Position numbers and translations under genes: made by a program. Below are positions 24,961 through 35,038 of a DNA stretch of 64,000 nt, piece by piece. Location of the stretch: the NCBI GenBank assembly GCA_016790225.1, contig JAEUOZ010000002.1, forward strand, positions 124,001 to 188,000, given 5' to 3'. Each line of letters starts with the position of its first letter. The stretch's first letter is position 1. Source of the stretch: Rubrivivax sp. Its GTDB lineage: Bacteria > Pseudomonadota > Gammaproteobacteria > Burkholderiales > Burkholderiaceae. The notes below the pieces were generated by a model. That model was not told where the DNA came from and did not search any database. It saw only the letters and a program-made list of their open reading frames with translations.

Positions 24961-27900
24961 TCAGCGCAGCAGCTGGGTACTCGGCTGGACCGTCAGCAGG
25001 TCCAGGCGCGCCGTGGGGCCGATCAGGCCGCTGCCTTGCAGCCGGATGCGGTTCACGCCGGCGACCAGGGAGACGCTGACGGTCGGCGTGCTGGCGTAGC
25101 GTGTCCACGCGCCCGAGGGCGGCAGCACGAATATCGGCTGGGTGGCCACGCTGCGCTGGCGCACGCCGTTGACCCACAGGTCCACCGCGGTCGAGCTGCC
25201 CAGCCCGTTGGCGTAGCGCAGGCTCAGCGTGGCGCGGCCCGCCCGAGAGGTCTTCAGGAACAGGTCCACCGTGGCGGCCGGTCCGCCAAGCTGGCTGACC
25301 ACCGCCCCGCCCGAGGCGCCGGCCACGGTCTCGCGACGCGCCGTCCCGGCCAGCACACCGCGTTCGACTTCCAGGCGCAAGGCGCCGGTGGCGGGCAGCG
25401 CCGGGGGTTCGCCGGGCGGCGGCGGCACGAAGGGATCCGAGGGTCGCGGCGGCGCCGGCGCCGCGCCGGGCGGGCCGCCGAGCTCCTGCAGATAGCGCAC
25501 CAGGGCCTGCAGATCGGCGTCTGTCATCAGCGTCGGCGGATGGGCGAGGATGGCCTCCTGCAGCGTCGGCGCAGAGCCGTCGTGCAGATAGGGGGCGCTG
25601 CTCCAGACGTCGATCAGCGTGGGCACGTCGATGCCGGTCAGCGGCCCGCCGAGCCGTTCTCCGCTGGAGCGCTTGATGGTGCCGATGACTGCGGCAGGCG
25701 CAGCCGCCGAGCCCGTGAACGTGGGCCAGATGTGGCAGTTGATGCAGTACTGCTCGGTGAAGACCTGACGCCCACGCTCAGCCTGCGCGCTGTAGCTGCC
25801 ATCGGCCGGCCGCAAGGGGCTGAAGTCGAAGCTGTCCAGTGACGCGACATAGGCTGCCAGCGCATCCAGATCGGCGCTCACGCCGGCCTTGCGATCGCCC
25901 AGCGGCTGGCTGCGCGTGCCTGTATTGAACTGCGCGTCACTCATCAGACCCGTGCCGCCCGCCAGCTGGCGGATCTGCTGCTCGAAATCCTGCACTTCAT
26001 CGAAGTTGCCGCTCCAGTGCAGCAGCCCGTGCGCGCCCGCACGCCCACGCAGGCTGGTGGTGTTGCGCAAGCCTTCGCCGAACTGCTTGAAGTCCCAGAC
26101 CCGGCCGTCGTGGCCGCCGTCGTTGTGGCAGCTGGCGCAGCTGATGTACTTGTCGCGCGACAGCCGGATGTCGGCCGCGTCGTAGAAGAACTGCTTGCCC
26201 AGCAGCACGGCCGGCGTCAGGCGTTCCGCGCCGATGGCCGCCATCGTGCCCAGCAGCGGCGTGTCCAGCAGACCGGTGTAGAGCGGGCGCAGGTCGTGCG
26301 CCGAGACGCTGCGGTCCATGAAGTTGTTGACGAACAGCGTCAGGCCGTCCGGGGCGATCGCCAGCCCTTGCGGCGCCCGGCCCACATCGATGCGCATCAG
26401 CTGCTGCCCCGAATGCGCATTGACCACCGCCACCTCGCGGCTGGTCTCCAGGGCCACAAAGAGCAGGTTGCCTCGCGGATCGAACACCGCCGCGCTGGCC
26501 ACGCTGGCGTTGTCGTGATCGATGCGGCGCGACAGATCTTCGCTGCGCGAGGCGATCACGACCCGCGAGCTGACGGCCCGCACGGTGTTCTGGAAGTTCA
26601 GCGGCAGGCCATCGCGCTGCTGGCCGCGCAGGATGTTGTCCTGCTTGGACGGCACGAAGCCCTGGCTGCCGTCCGGCGAGATGGCCAGCGCGCCCAGGTA
26701 GTTGGGCAGGCCCCGGCCGGTATTCTCGGTATCGGCCACGGCGCTGTGGCGCAGCGTGACCGTGCCTGCCTGCGACAGCGAGGCCGCATTCACGACGAAC
26801 AGCTCTCCGCCCTGCGTGCCGGGCGTCACGGTGATGGTGCTTTCACCGGGCAGCGGCGCGCTGATGAAGCGCGAGGCGAAGAGCGTCGCGCCATCCCCGC
26901 TGATCGCCAGGTGACGCACGGCAGCGGGCAGCGAGATCTCGCCCGTCTGGGCCGCGCTGGCGGTGTCGAAACGCAGCACCTGGCCTGTGCCCTCCAGGGC
27001 GACAAAGGCGGTCTGCCCCTGGGGCGCCATCACGATGCCGAAGGGCTGGCTGCCGCGCGGCAGGCCGATCGTGCGCAGGAGGTTGCGCGTCTGCGCATCG
27101 ATCACGCTGATGCTGGCCGAGGCCTTGTTGGTGACCCACACCTCGCCCTGCTCCGAGATCGCCAGCGCGCGTGGCGCGGCGCCCACCGGCACCTCGGCCA
27201 GCCGCGTGCGGCCCAGGGCATCGAAGACGCTGACCGAATCGTTGTCCTGGTTCACTACCCACAGCCGCGCACCGGCAGGCTGCAGGGGCTGGTAGGCGAT
27301 GTTGGTCGAGGCCCTGGCGGCCTGGGCGGTCAGCGGCAGGTGCACCTGCTGCATGAAGGTGCGGCTGACGATGCCGCCGCGGTCGTCGGTGGCGGATACC
27401 GTCACGAAGAACAGGCCGGCATGGGGGTAGCGGTAGCTGGCCGAGGCGGAGCTGGACCAGGCCGTCGGCGCAGAACCATCGCCCCAGTCCACGCGGTAGC
27501 GCGGGTTCACGCCCGTGGCGCTGGCGGTCACCGTCAGTTCGCTGCCCGACATCACCGCCCCGGCGCTGGACAGGGGCTGCAGCACCAGCGGCACGATGCT
27601 CTCTCCGCTGACCTGCCAGCGAAACGTCGTGACGGCGTTGCTGCTGCCGTCGCTGATCGCGATGACCGGGTCGTAGCTGCCCGGGGTGGTGAGCATGCCG
27701 CTGATCACGCCCGTCAGAGGGTCGATGCGCAGGCCGGGCGGCAGGCCCGCTGCAGACCAGCGTACGCCGGCCGCGCCGTTGGGATCGCTGCCCACCACGG
27801 CCAGGTTGATGGTCGTGCCCGTGCTGTGGGTCTGGTGTGCAGGCGGCGTGATCACCGGCACCTGGGCCGCATCGCGCGCCGGCACCGTATTCATGCGCAC

Positions 27901-29418
27901 CGTGCGCGCCACCGACGGCGTGCCCGCCTCGTCGAAGGCAAAGATCAGGTAGAAGCCGGGCGTGACGTCCACGCCGCGCGAAGGCACCTGCACGGTCAGC
28001 TGGCCGTCCGGCTCCCGAACGAAGGGCAGCTCGGTGAAGCGCTGATCGAAATTGAAGCCATGCGAGGTGGAACCCGTCTTGAGCAGCGTGAGGCGCGCGA
28101 CGCTGCGATCGACGCTGAGCGAGAAGGCCGTGCCCGGGTTCAGCACCGTGGGCGCCGCGGTGATCACGGGCCGCGTGGCCAGGCTGCCGTCGTTGTTGTA
28201 GAGGTAGGACGGCGCGTAGATCTCCGCGTTGAACTCGTTGGGTGGCGCGGGCTGAGCGCCCGATCCGGACACCAGCACGCGGGCATCGGGCAGCAGGATC
28301 GCGGTGGAGTGGTAGACACGGCCGCGCTGCGCATTCGGGCCATAGCTCCAGTTGCCGGTGACCGGATCCCACAGCGCCGGCCGCATGGCCAGATCGGCCA
28401 CCGAGAAGAAGGCCTCGCTGCCACCCGTGACCAGCACCCGCCCATCGGCCAGCAGCGTCTGGTTGGATGACACCCGCGTGCGGTCGATCGGTGCGATGGA
28501 CTGCGTGGACGGCGCCGCGCCATCCATGAAGCCATCGATGCGCATCACCTGGGCCGATGAGCCGCTGATGTGCAGCAGGCGGCCCGGACGGTATTGCGAC
28601 GTCGTGCCGAATCCAGCCATCGAGGCGGGCAACTGCCCCAGGGACGCGATGGAGCCCGTGCCCGAAGTGGAGACGACGAACATCCGGCCGTTGGTATCCA
28701 GCCCGAAGACGCGGTTGCCGTTGATCGGAAAGACGCGCGGGTACTCGAAGTACAGGCTGCTGGTGTCGGCGCCGGAAAGGAAGCGGAAGCTGCCGTCGGT
28801 CTGCCGGACCTCCGGGTTGGTGTTGCCGCCGCTGTTGCCACCTTGCAGGTAGATCTCGCCACCGGGCAGCATGATGGCCGAGCCGTACCAGCGCTTGGAC
28901 CACATCGAAGGGCCGCGGCTCATCTGGTTGTTCGACGGCGTGAACAAGGTGATCTCGCGGTTGCCGGAATTGCCGGCCGAAGGCCCGCCGAACCAGGTAT
29001 CGCCACCGGCGATGAAGACCTGCCCGGTGCTGGGCAGCAGCAATTGCCCGCTGCAGAACAGATCGTTGCCGGTGGTGTTCAGCAGCGTGGTGTGTCCGCC
29101 TTGCAGGCCACCCGCGGGATCCCACACGTCGTACTCGAAGCTGCCGGTCTGGAACCCGGCCGCGTTGCTGCCGAAGGTCAGCACCCGGCCATCGGGCAGC
29201 AGCGTCATGTGCACGGCGATGATCGGCCAGGGCCCGATGCCCTGCCACAAGCCCTGGGCCGCCGGCCCGCTGCTCGCGCCGAGCGCACGTTGCCTGCCTT
29301 CGGTCGGCGCGGCGGTGGGCGGATCCGACTCGTCGGCCCCTCCGCAGGCCGTGAGCAGACCGCCGGCGGCAAGAAGCAAGCCGGCAAGGACCAGACGACG
29401 ACAGGCAGACAGCAGCAC
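24961..29418 (-). CDS. Giant lipoprotein: copper-radical (galactose oxidase-like) domain, beta-propeller, MauG-like di-heme cytochrome c, CBM-like end
   Basis: 1485 residues from a GTG with GGGAG 9 bases upstream; the lipobox LLTAC (Cys25) anchors it in the envelope. Kelch/galactose-oxidase propeller about 55-415: Cys122 (LFCSGQ), Tyr178 (RWYGSA), Tyr369-His370 (RVYHST) and, in the DUF1929-type domain (416-509), His453 (TSHGFNFDQR) match the Tyr-Cys cofactor and copper ligands of galactose oxidase. An Ig-like domain (519-604) and PKD-like domain (614-694) follow, then a YVTN propeller (704-1049). The peroxidase/MauG-type part (1057-1314) has CASCH (1094-1098) and CINCH (1225-1229). After a Pro-rich linker, a CBM6/35-like beta domain ends the protein. 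All domains are in one uninterrupted frame. The substrate is unknown; an alcohol or saccharide is likely by family. Confidence 0.88.
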   Translation of the reverse strand: MLLSACRRLVLAGLLLAAGGLLTACGGADESDPPTAAPTEGRQRALGASSGPAAQGLWQGIGPWPIIAVHMTLLPDGRVLTFGSNAAGFQTGSFEYDVWDPAGGLQGGHTTLLNTTGNDLFCSGQLLLPSTGQVFIAGGDTWFGGPSAGNSGNREITLFTPSNNQMSRGPSMWSKRWYGSAIMLPGGEIYLQGGNSGGNTNPEVRQTDGSFRFLSGADTSSLYFEYPRVFPINGNRVFGLDTNGRMFVVSTSGTGSIASLGQLPASMAGFGTTSQYRPGRLLHISGSSAQVMRIDGFMDGAAPSTQSIAPIDRTRVSSNQTLLADGRVLVTGGSEAFFSVADLAMRPALWDPVTGNWSYGPNAQRGRVYHSTAILLPDARVLVSGSGAQPAPPNEFNAEIYAPSYLYNNDGSLATRPVITAAPTVLNPGTAFSLSVDRSVARLTLLKTGSTSHGFNFDQRFTELPFVREPDGQLTVQVPSRGVDVTPGFYLIFAFDEAGTPSVARTVRMNTVPARDAAQVPVITPPAHQTHSTGTTINLAVVGSDPNGAAGVRWSAAGLPPGLRIDPLTGVISGMLTTPGSYDPVIAISDGSSNAVTTFRWQVSGESIVPLVLQPLSSAGAVMSGSELTVTASATGVNPRYRVDWGDGSAPTAWSSSASASYRYPHAGLFFVTVSATDDRGGIVSRTFMQQVHLPLTAQAARASTNIAYQPLQPAGARLWVVNQDNDSVSVFDALGRTRLAEVPVGAAPRALAISEQGEVWVTNKASASISVIDAQTRNLLRTIGLPRGSQPFGIVMAPQGQTAFVALEGTGQVLRFDTASAAQTGEISLPAAVRHLAISGDGATLFASRFISAPLPGESTITVTPGTQGGELFVVNAASLSQAGTVTLRHSAVADTENTGRGLPNYLGALAISPDGSQGFVPSKQDNILRGQQRDGLPLNFQNTVRAVSSRVVIASRSEDLSRRIDHDNASVASAAVFDPRGNLLFVALETSREVAVVNAHSGQQLMRIDVGRAPQGLAIAPDGLTLFVNNFMDRSVSAHDLRPLYTGLLDTPLLGTMAAIGAERLTPAVLLGKQFFYDAADIRLSRDKYISCASCHNDGGHDGRVWDFKQFGEGLRNTTSLRGRAGAHGLLHWSGNFDEVQDFEQQIRQLAGGTGLMSDAQFNTGTRSQPLGDRKAGVSADLDALAAYVASLDSFDFSPLRPADGSYSAQAERGRQVFTEQYCINCHIWPTFTGSAAAPAAVIGTIKRSSGERLGGPLTGIDVPTLIDVWSSAPYLHDGSAPTLQEAILAHPPTLMTDADLQALVRYLQELGGPPGAAPAPPRPSDPFVPPPPGEPPALPATGALRLEVERGVLAGTARRETVAGASGGAVVSQLGGPAATVDLFLKTSRAGRATLSLRYANGLGSSTAVDLWVNGVRQRSVATQPIFVLPPSGAWTRYASTPTVSVSLVAGVNRIRLQGSGLIGPTARLDLLTVQPSTQLLR

Positions 29419-29576
29419 GCGCGATTTCTCCCGTTGGGCAGGGCATCGTGGCCGCTTCCCATGAACCCACTCACGGAAAAACGCCGGCAATCCCCCCGCG
29501 CTTCCCGAACCGGATTTTGCGAAGCGGCCGCTGCCCGGCACCCAGCCGAGCCCCCCCTAGGATGAAGGTAGCGCTT

Positions 29577-30980
29577 TCAGCCAGCCGCGCGGCAGGCCGC
29601 CGCGGGCGCTTCGCCCAGATCCCACCACAGCCCGGCCATCAGCTGCAGCGCCTCGCGCGCAACGCTGCCCAGCAGGTGCTCGTCCGGGGCGTGCTGAGAG
29701 CAGGCGGGGTAGGAGTGCGGCACCCAGAGCGTGGGCAGGCCCAGGTCATCACTGAAGATGTCGTTGGGCAGCGAGCCGCCCAGGTTGGGCAGGAGCACGG
29801 GTGTCTTGCCGGTGCTCTGCGCCATCGAGTGCAGCGCCCAGCCCACCCAGGGATCGGCCGGATCGAGACGCGAGGCTTCCATGACCGTGCCGCTGGGCGA
29901 GACCTGCACGTCGCTGAAGCCGTGCTGATCCAGGTGCTCGCGCAGGTGGCTCAGAAAGCGGCCGCTGTCGCTGCCCACCACGAAGCGCAGTTGCGCGTGG
30001 CAGCGCGCCTGGCCGGGGATGGCATTCACCGGGGCCTCGGGGTTGCCGGTCTTGAAGGCCAGCACTTCCAGCGCATTCCAGCCGATCACCCGTTCGGCCG
30101 GGCTCAGCCCGGGCTCGCCCCAGTCGGCATCGATGGCTGGATCGCCCGGATCGCCGCCGAAGCTCACCCCGGCCAGGGCCTGCCGGACGACGGCACTCAG
30201 CGGCGGCGGCCTCAGGCCCTCCACGCGGATGGCGCCGCGTTCGTCCACCAGCGAAGCGATGGCGTGCGCGAGCCGCGTGCCCGGATTGCGCAGCAGGCCG
30301 CCCCAGTTGCCCGAGTGGTGGCCCCCGGCGCGCAGATCCACGCTCAGATCGAAGTTGAAGGCTCCGCGCGAGCCCAGGAAGAGCGTGGGCCGCCCCGCCG
30401 CCAGGCGCGGCCCGTCGGAAGCCAGGAAGAGATCCGCCGCCAGTGCCTCACGCTGGGCCAGGCAGAACTCGCGCAGGCCGGGCGAGCCCGTCTCCTCGCC
30501 CATCTCGACCAGCAGCGTGAGCGAAAAGCCCAGCTGCCCGCCGCGCGCGGCCAGCACCTGCTGCAGCGCCAGCAGGTTGATGCTGTGCTGGCCCTTGTTG
30601 TCGGCCGTGCCGCGGCCATACCAGCGATCCCCTTCGACCTGCAGCCGCCAGGGATCGCGCCCGTTGCGCCATTGCGGCGCGTAGCCGCGCACCACGTCGC
30701 CGTGTGCATAACTGAGCACCCGAAGGGACGCGCCGGGCTCCTGCCGCGTCGCGATCATCAGCGGCGGATGGCCCGCAATCGGGTTGTCGAAGACCTGGGT
30801 CGCAAAGCCCAGCGACTGCAGCTGCGGCGCGAGGCCTTCATCCAGGTACGCCCGCCACAACGGCGCGCGGCTGGGCTCCTGGCTTTCGCTGGCCAGGGCC
30901 ACACGCGGCGCCAGCTGGGCCAGCAGGGTGCCGTCGTCGAAGGCGCTGGCCGCGCGGGCCAGGGCATGGGCGCGTGTCAT
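29577..30980 (-). CDS. M20 family metallopeptidase / dipeptidase
   Basis: 467 residues, cytoplasmic. Di-zinc ligands are visible: His in LSYAHGDVV, the bridging Asp in GRGTADNKGQH, the general-base Glu pair in EMGEETGSPG, Asp in LASDGPR, and the late His in CSQHAPDEH. The lid/dimerisation domain contains AGGHHSGNWGG. The start at 30980 follows AGGAG with good spacing. It is divergent from the TPR-methyltransferase gene across 117 bases. Substrate could be a dipeptide or N-acyl amino acid. Confidence 0.9.
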   Translation of the reverse strand: MTRAHALARAASAFDDGTLLAQLAPRVALASESQEPSRAPLWRAYLDEGLAPQLQSLGFATQVFDNPIAGHPPLMIATRQEPGASLRVLSYAHGDVVRGYAPQWRNGRDPWRLQVEGDRWYGRGTADNKGQHSINLLALQQVLAARGGQLGFSLTLLVEMGEETGSPGLREFCLAQREALAADLFLASDGPRLAAGRPTLFLGSRGAFNFDLSVDLRAGGHHSGNWGGLLRNPGTRLAHAIASLVDERGAIRVEGLRPPPLSAVVRQALAGVSFGGDPGDPAIDADWGEPGLSPAERVIGWNALEVLAFKTGNPEAPVNAIPGQARCHAQLRFVVGSDSGRFLSHLREHLDQHGFSDVQVSPSGTVMEASRLDPADPWVGWALHSMAQSTGKTPVLLPNLGGSLPNDIFSDDLGLPTLWVPHSYPACSQHAPDEHLLGSVAREALQLMAGLWWDLGEAPAAACRAAG

Positions 30981-31097
30981 GGCGGGTCTCCTGTCGGGTC
31001 GTCGGGCGGGCCGCCTGGCGCCGCCCGCACAATGGCAGCCAGCATACGGCAGGGCATCGCCCTGCACGCCCCGCATCCACCCTTCCGCCCGGCTTCC

Positions 31098-32441
31098 ATG
31101 GATTCCCGCTTCGAACAGGCCCGCGAGCTCTTTCTGCAAGGCGTGGCGCACCACGAGGCTGGCCGGCCGGCGCAGGCCGAGACGGCGCTGCTGGCCTCGC
31201 TGGCGCTGCTGCCCGGCCGCGCCTCGACGCTGATGAACCTGGGCGCGGCGCGGCTGGCGCTGGGCCGCCCTGCCGAGGCGCTGGAGGTCCTGGAGCAGAG
31301 CCTGGCGGCCGAGCCGCAATCCGCGCTCAGCCGCTGCCACCAGGCCGCCGCACTCGTGGCGCTGCAGCGGCCGCAAGAGGCCTTGCAGGCCTATGAGGCC
31401 GCGCTGCAGATCGAGCCCGGGCTCGCCGCGGCGCGCTTTCACCGGGCGCAGGTGCTGGCCACGCTGCAGCGCCATGACGACGCGCTGGCCGCCCTCGAGC
31501 CCTTGCTGGACGAGGACGATGAGCGTTCGGCACCGGCCTGGCTGTGCGCCGGCCAGGCCTTGCAGGCGCTGGGGCGCCACGCGCATGCGCTGCAGCCCTA
31601 TCGCCACGCTCTGACACTGGATCCGCAGCTGCCGCGCGCCGCGGCCCTGCTGGGCCAGCTGCTGCAGACCCTGGGCCGGCCCGAGGAGGCACGCGCCGTG
31701 CACGCCGAGGCCGTCAGCCGCGGCGTGGACACTGACTTGAATCGTTATCTTCTGGCTGGCCTGGGCGGCGGGGCTGCGCCAGCGCTCAGCCCGGTGGCGT
31801 ACGTTCGCGCGCTCTTCGATCCCTACGCGCAGGGATTCGACGAGCACCTGGTGCAGCAGCTGCGCTACCAGGGGCATGTGGCCGTGGTGCAAGCCGCGCG
31901 GGCAGCCGCCGTGCAGCCCAGCGAGGCGCCGGACCCTGCGACGCCGCTCTGGCCCGCCGTGCTCGACCTGGGCTGCGGCACGGGCCTGTGCGGCCGCCTG
32001 GTGCGCCCCCACACCGGGCACCTGAGCGGCGTGGACCTCTCGCCCACGATGATTGCGACGGCACAGGCCCAGGGCGGCTACGACACGCTGCACCAGGCCG
32101 ACGTGGCCGACCACCTGCATCAGACCGAGGCGCGTTTCGATCTGCTGCTGGCCGCCGATCTGTTCATCTACATCGGCGCGCTGGAACGCGTGATGGCCGG
32201 CGCGCGCCGCGTGCTGCGCCCAGGCGGCCACTTCTGTCTGACGATCGAAACCCCGCTGCCGGGTGAAGCCGCGCCCGCGGGCTTCTGCCTGCGGCCCAGC
32301 CTGCGCTACGCCCAGGAGCCGGCCTATGTCAGCGCCTGTGCCGCGCAAGAAGGCCTGCTGACCCTGTCCTGCCAGCCGCTGGTGCTGCGCGAGGAAGAAC
32401 GCCTGCCTATTGCCGGCATGGTGATCACGCTGCGCGCTTGA
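31098..32441 (+). CDS. TPR-repeat protein with C-terminal class I SAM methyltransferase domain
   Basis: 447 residues. Six or so TPR units cover about 5-215 (for example ALLPGRASTLMNLGAARLAL). The methyltransferase domain covers about 230-445 with SAM motif I VLDLGCGTGLCG, motif II LSGVDLSPTMI and motif post-II FDLLLAADLFIYIG. Such TPR-methyltransferases modify unknown, often surface or small-molecule, targets. The start at 31098 gives a clean TPR beginning; an ATG 22 codons earlier is possible. It stands alone upstream of the nir island. Confidence 0.88.
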   Translation: MDSRFEQARELFLQGVAHHEAGRPAQAETALLASLALLPGRASTLMNLGAARLALGRPAEALEVLEQSLAAEPQSALSRCHQAAALVALQRPQEALQAYEAALQIEPGLAAARFHRAQVLATLQRHDDALAALEPLLDEDDERSAPAWLCAGQALQALGRHAHALQPYRHALTLDPQLPRAAALLGQLLQTLGRPEEARAVHAEAVSRGVDTDLNRYLLAGLGGGAAPALSPVAYVRALFDPYAQGFDEHLVQQLRYQGHVAVVQAARAAAVQPSEAPDPATPLWPAVLDLGCGTGLCGRLVRPHTGHLSGVDLSPTMIATAQAQGGYDTLHQADVADHLHQTEARFDLLLAADLFIYIGALERVMAGARRVLRPGGHFCLTIETPLPGEAAPAGFCLRPSLRYAQEPAYVSACAAQEGLLTLSCQPLVLREEERLPIAGMVITLRA

Positions 32442-32489
32442 GTCGGGCCTTCGGCGGCGCTGAGCCGCGGACGGCCCCTTGCGCCTTCC

Positions 32490-32503
32490 TTGAACCAGTT
32501 CAA
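32490..32503. promoter_or_regulatory. FNR/Dnr-type box upstream of nirS
   Basis: Perfect half-sites in TTGAACCAGTTCAA. The same form recurs at 38631 and 50883. It lies about 168 bases before the nirS start. Crp/FNR-family regulators of denitrification recognise TTGAT-N4-ATCAA; here the inner base pair is A/T-swapped (TTGAA-N4-TTCAA), suggesting a particular regulator not encoded in this window. Confidence 0.75.
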
Positions 32504-32664
32504 TGACGCCCCGCCGGGCGCGTCCGACGATGACTGCCAGTCACCCGAGCGGATGCGGCTCCAGCCGGGCACGGGATGCGGCAGATGTGCGGCATCCAGG
32601 ACAAGCGAGCCGCTGATGGCCAAAGCCCGACGCAGGCCAGGCCAACAAGGACTGGAGAGGACTC

Positions 32665-34359
32665 ATGACACGCTCGACCCTGTCGCGACTGATGCTGGCC
32701 CAGGTGGCCCTCCTGGGCGCGACCTTTGCGGCCGTAGCCCAGACCCCGGCGACTGAAGCACCGGCGATGACCGCTGCCGAGAAGGAGCAGGGCAAGAAGA
32801 TCTACTTCGAGCGCTGCGCGGGCTGCCACGGCGTCCTGCGCAAGGGCGCGACCGGCAAGAACCTGGAGCCGCACTGGACGCGCAAGGCAGCCGACGGCAG
32901 CACCACCGAAGGCGGCACGCTCAAGCTGGGCACCAACCGGCTGGAGAAGATCATTGCGCTGGGCACGGAAGGCGGGATGGTCAACTACGACGACATACTG
33001 ACCAAGGAAGAGATCAACGTGATGGCGCGCTACATCCAGAACACGCCGGATGTGCCGCCCGAGTTCAGCCTCAAGGACATGGAGGCTTCGTGGAAGCTGC
33101 TCGTGCCGGTGTCGGAGCGACCCCGGACGCAGCAGAACAAGATCAACCTGAAGAATGTCTTCGCGGTGACGCTGCGCGACACCGGCAAGCTCGCCCTCAT
33201 CGATGGCGACACGAAGCAGATCTGGCAGATCCTGGATACCGGCTACGCCGTGCACATCTCGCGGCTGTCGGCCTCGGGCCGCTACGTCTACACCGTCGGC
33301 CGCGATGGCCTGGTGACCTTGATCGATCTGTGGTTCGAGAAGCCGCGCACGGTGGCCAGCATCCGCATGGGCAGCGACGCCCGCAGCGTGGACACGAGCA
33401 AGTTCAAGGGCTTCGAGGACAAGTACCTCATCGGTGGCTCGTACTGGCCGCCGCAGTACTCGATCATGGAAGGCGAGACGCTCAAGCCCTTGAAGGTCGT
33501 CTCCACGCGGGGCATGACGGTGGACGGCGAGTACCACCCGGAACCCCGGGTGGCGTCGATCGTGTCGTCGATGATCAAGCCCGAGTGGGTGGTCAACATC
33601 AAGGAGACCGGGCAGATCCTGCTGGTCGACTACAGCGACATCAAGAACCTGAAGACGACCACCATCGAGTCGGCGAAATTCCTGCACGACGGCGGCTGGG
33701 ATGCGAGCAAGCGCTACTTCCTGGTGGCAGCCAACGCCTCGCACAAGATCGCGGCAGTCGACACCAAGACCGGCAAGCTCGCCGCGCTGGTGGACACCAA
33801 GAAAATTCCGCACCCAGGCCGCGGCGCCAACTTCGTCCATCCGAAGTACGGCCCCGTATGGGCCACCGGGCATCTGGGCGATCCTTTCGTCTCGCTGATC
33901 TCCACGCCTTCGGACAAGGCCGCAGACGCCCGCTTCAAGCCCTACAACTGGAAGGTCGTCGAGGAACTGAAGATGCCCGGCGCCGGCAATCTGTTCGTCA
34001 AGACCCATCCGAAGAGCAGCAACCTCTGGGCAGACATGCCGATGAACCCGGAGCGCGAGCACACCGAATCGGTCTACGTCTTCGACCTGAAGGATCTGAG
34101 CAAGCCACCGAAGAAGCTCGACGTCGCCAAGGACTCGGGCCTGCCCGAGACGAAGGCCCTGCGCCGCGTCACGCACCCTGAGTACAACCAGGCGGGTGAC
34201 GAGGTCTGGCTGTCGCTGTGGGGTGGCAAGACGGATCGCTCAGCCATTGTCATCTACGACGACAAGACGCTGAAGCTGAAGAAGGTGATCACCGACCCGA
34301 ACATGATCACGCCGACCGGCAAGTTCAACGTCTGGAACACGCAGCACGACGTCTACTGA
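32665..34359 (+). CDS. nirS: Cytochrome cd1 nitrite reductase (NO-forming)
   Basis: 564 residues with a Sec signal peptide (cleaved near AVAQ), periplasmic. The cytochrome c domain has CAGCH (51-55). The eight-bladed d1 propeller has LDTGYAVHISRLSASGRYVY with the d1-heme ligand His, and FLHDGGWD and PHPGRGANFVHPKYGPVWAT with the two catalytic His. It reduces nitrite to NO. GGAGAGG precedes the start, an FNR-type box lies upstream and nirT-nirB follow. Length and motifs are normal. Confidence 0.97.
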   Translation: MTRSTLSRLMLAQVALLGATFAAVAQTPATEAPAMTAAEKEQGKKIYFERCAGCHGVLRKGATGKNLEPHWTRKAADGSTTEGGTLKLGTNRLEKIIALGTEGGMVNYDDILTKEEINVMARYIQNTPDVPPEFSLKDMEASWKLLVPVSERPRTQQNKINLKNVFAVTLRDTGKLALIDGDTKQIWQILDTGYAVHISRLSASGRYVYTVGRDGLVTLIDLWFEKPRTVASIRMGSDARSVDTSKFKGFEDKYLIGGSYWPPQYSIMEGETLKPLKVVSTRGMTVDGEYHPEPRVASIVSSMIKPEWVVNIKETGQILLVDYSDIKNLKTTTIESAKFLHDGGWDASKRYFLVAANASHKIAAVDTKTGKLAALVDTKKIPHPGRGANFVHPKYGPVWATGHLGDPFVSLISTPSDKAADARFKPYNWKVVEELKMPGAGNLFVKTHPKSSNLWADMPMNPEREHTESVYVFDLKDLSKPPKKLDVAKDSGLPETKALRRVTHPEYNQAGDEVWLSLWGGKTDRSAIVIYDDKTLKLKKVITDPNMITPTGKFNVWNTQHDVY

Positions 34360-34413
34360 TGTCGAGGGTCTGGCGCGGCCGCGTGCCGCGCCAGGCGAGC
34401 CCGCTGGATCAGG

Positions 34414-35022
34414 ATGGAGATGGATGTGCCACAAGACCCGGACACGCGCACTGGCGGTTGGTTCGCGCGCTTGCGCCGGCCCAGCACCCGTTGGTCGCTG
34501 CTCACGCTGCTGATGTTCGGCTTCATCGCCGGCATCGTCTTCTGGGGCGGCTTCAACACGGTGGTCGAGGCCACCAACACCGAGGCGTTCTGCATCAGCT
34601 GCCACGAGATGCGGGACAACGTCTACAAGGAATACGCCGACAACACGATCCACTACACCAATCGCACCGGCGTGCGTGCCGTGTGCGCCGACTGCCACGT
34701 CCCGCGGGCCTGGGGTCCGAAGATGGTGCGCAAGATCCAGGCCTCGCGAGAGCTGTACGGCAAGTTCACCGGCACGATCGACACGCGCGAGAAGTTCGAG
34801 GCCAAGCGTCTCGAACTGGCCGAGCGGGAGTGGGCGCGCATGAAGGCCAATGGCTCGCTCGAGTGCCGCAACTGCCATTCGTCGCAGAGCATGGATCCCG
34901 AGAAGCAGAAGCCGCGCGCCAGGAAATCGCACGAACTGGCCGTGAAGAACAACGAGACCTGCATCGATTGCCACAAGGGCATTGCCCACCACAAGCCCCA
35001 GGGCGCCAAGGAAGATGAATGA
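34414..35022 (+). CDS. nirT: NapC/NirT-type tetraheme cytochrome c
   Basis: 202 residues, one N-terminal membrane anchor (about 28-50, [18 protein letters not shown]), periplasmic heme domain with four CXXCH sites: CISCH, CADCH, CRNCH and CIDCH. NirT-type proteins pass electrons from quinol to periplasmic reductases. The order nirS-nirT-nirB matches Pseudomonas stutzeri as I recall it. The start is ambiguous: ATG 34414, ATG 34420 or GTG 34426; GGAG at 34416-34419 is best spaced for 34426. Confidence 0.92.
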   Translation: MEMDVPQDPDTRTGGWFARLRRPSTRWSLLTLLMFGFIAGIVFWGGFNTVVEATNTEAFCISCHEMRDNVYKEYADNTIHYTNRTGVRAVCADCHVPRAWGPKMVRKIQASRELYGKFTGTIDTREKFEAKRLELAEREWARMKANGSLECRNCHSSQSMDPEKQKPRARKSHELAVKNNETCIDCHKGIAHHKPQGAKEDE

Positions 35023-35038
35023 ACGAGAGGAATCCGCC

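Noticed and set aside
29577..32348. 923-codon reverse frame extending upstream of the M20 peptidase
   Set aside because: The extension is antisense to the TPR-methyltransferase gene; the real start at 30980 has a good ribosome-binding site.
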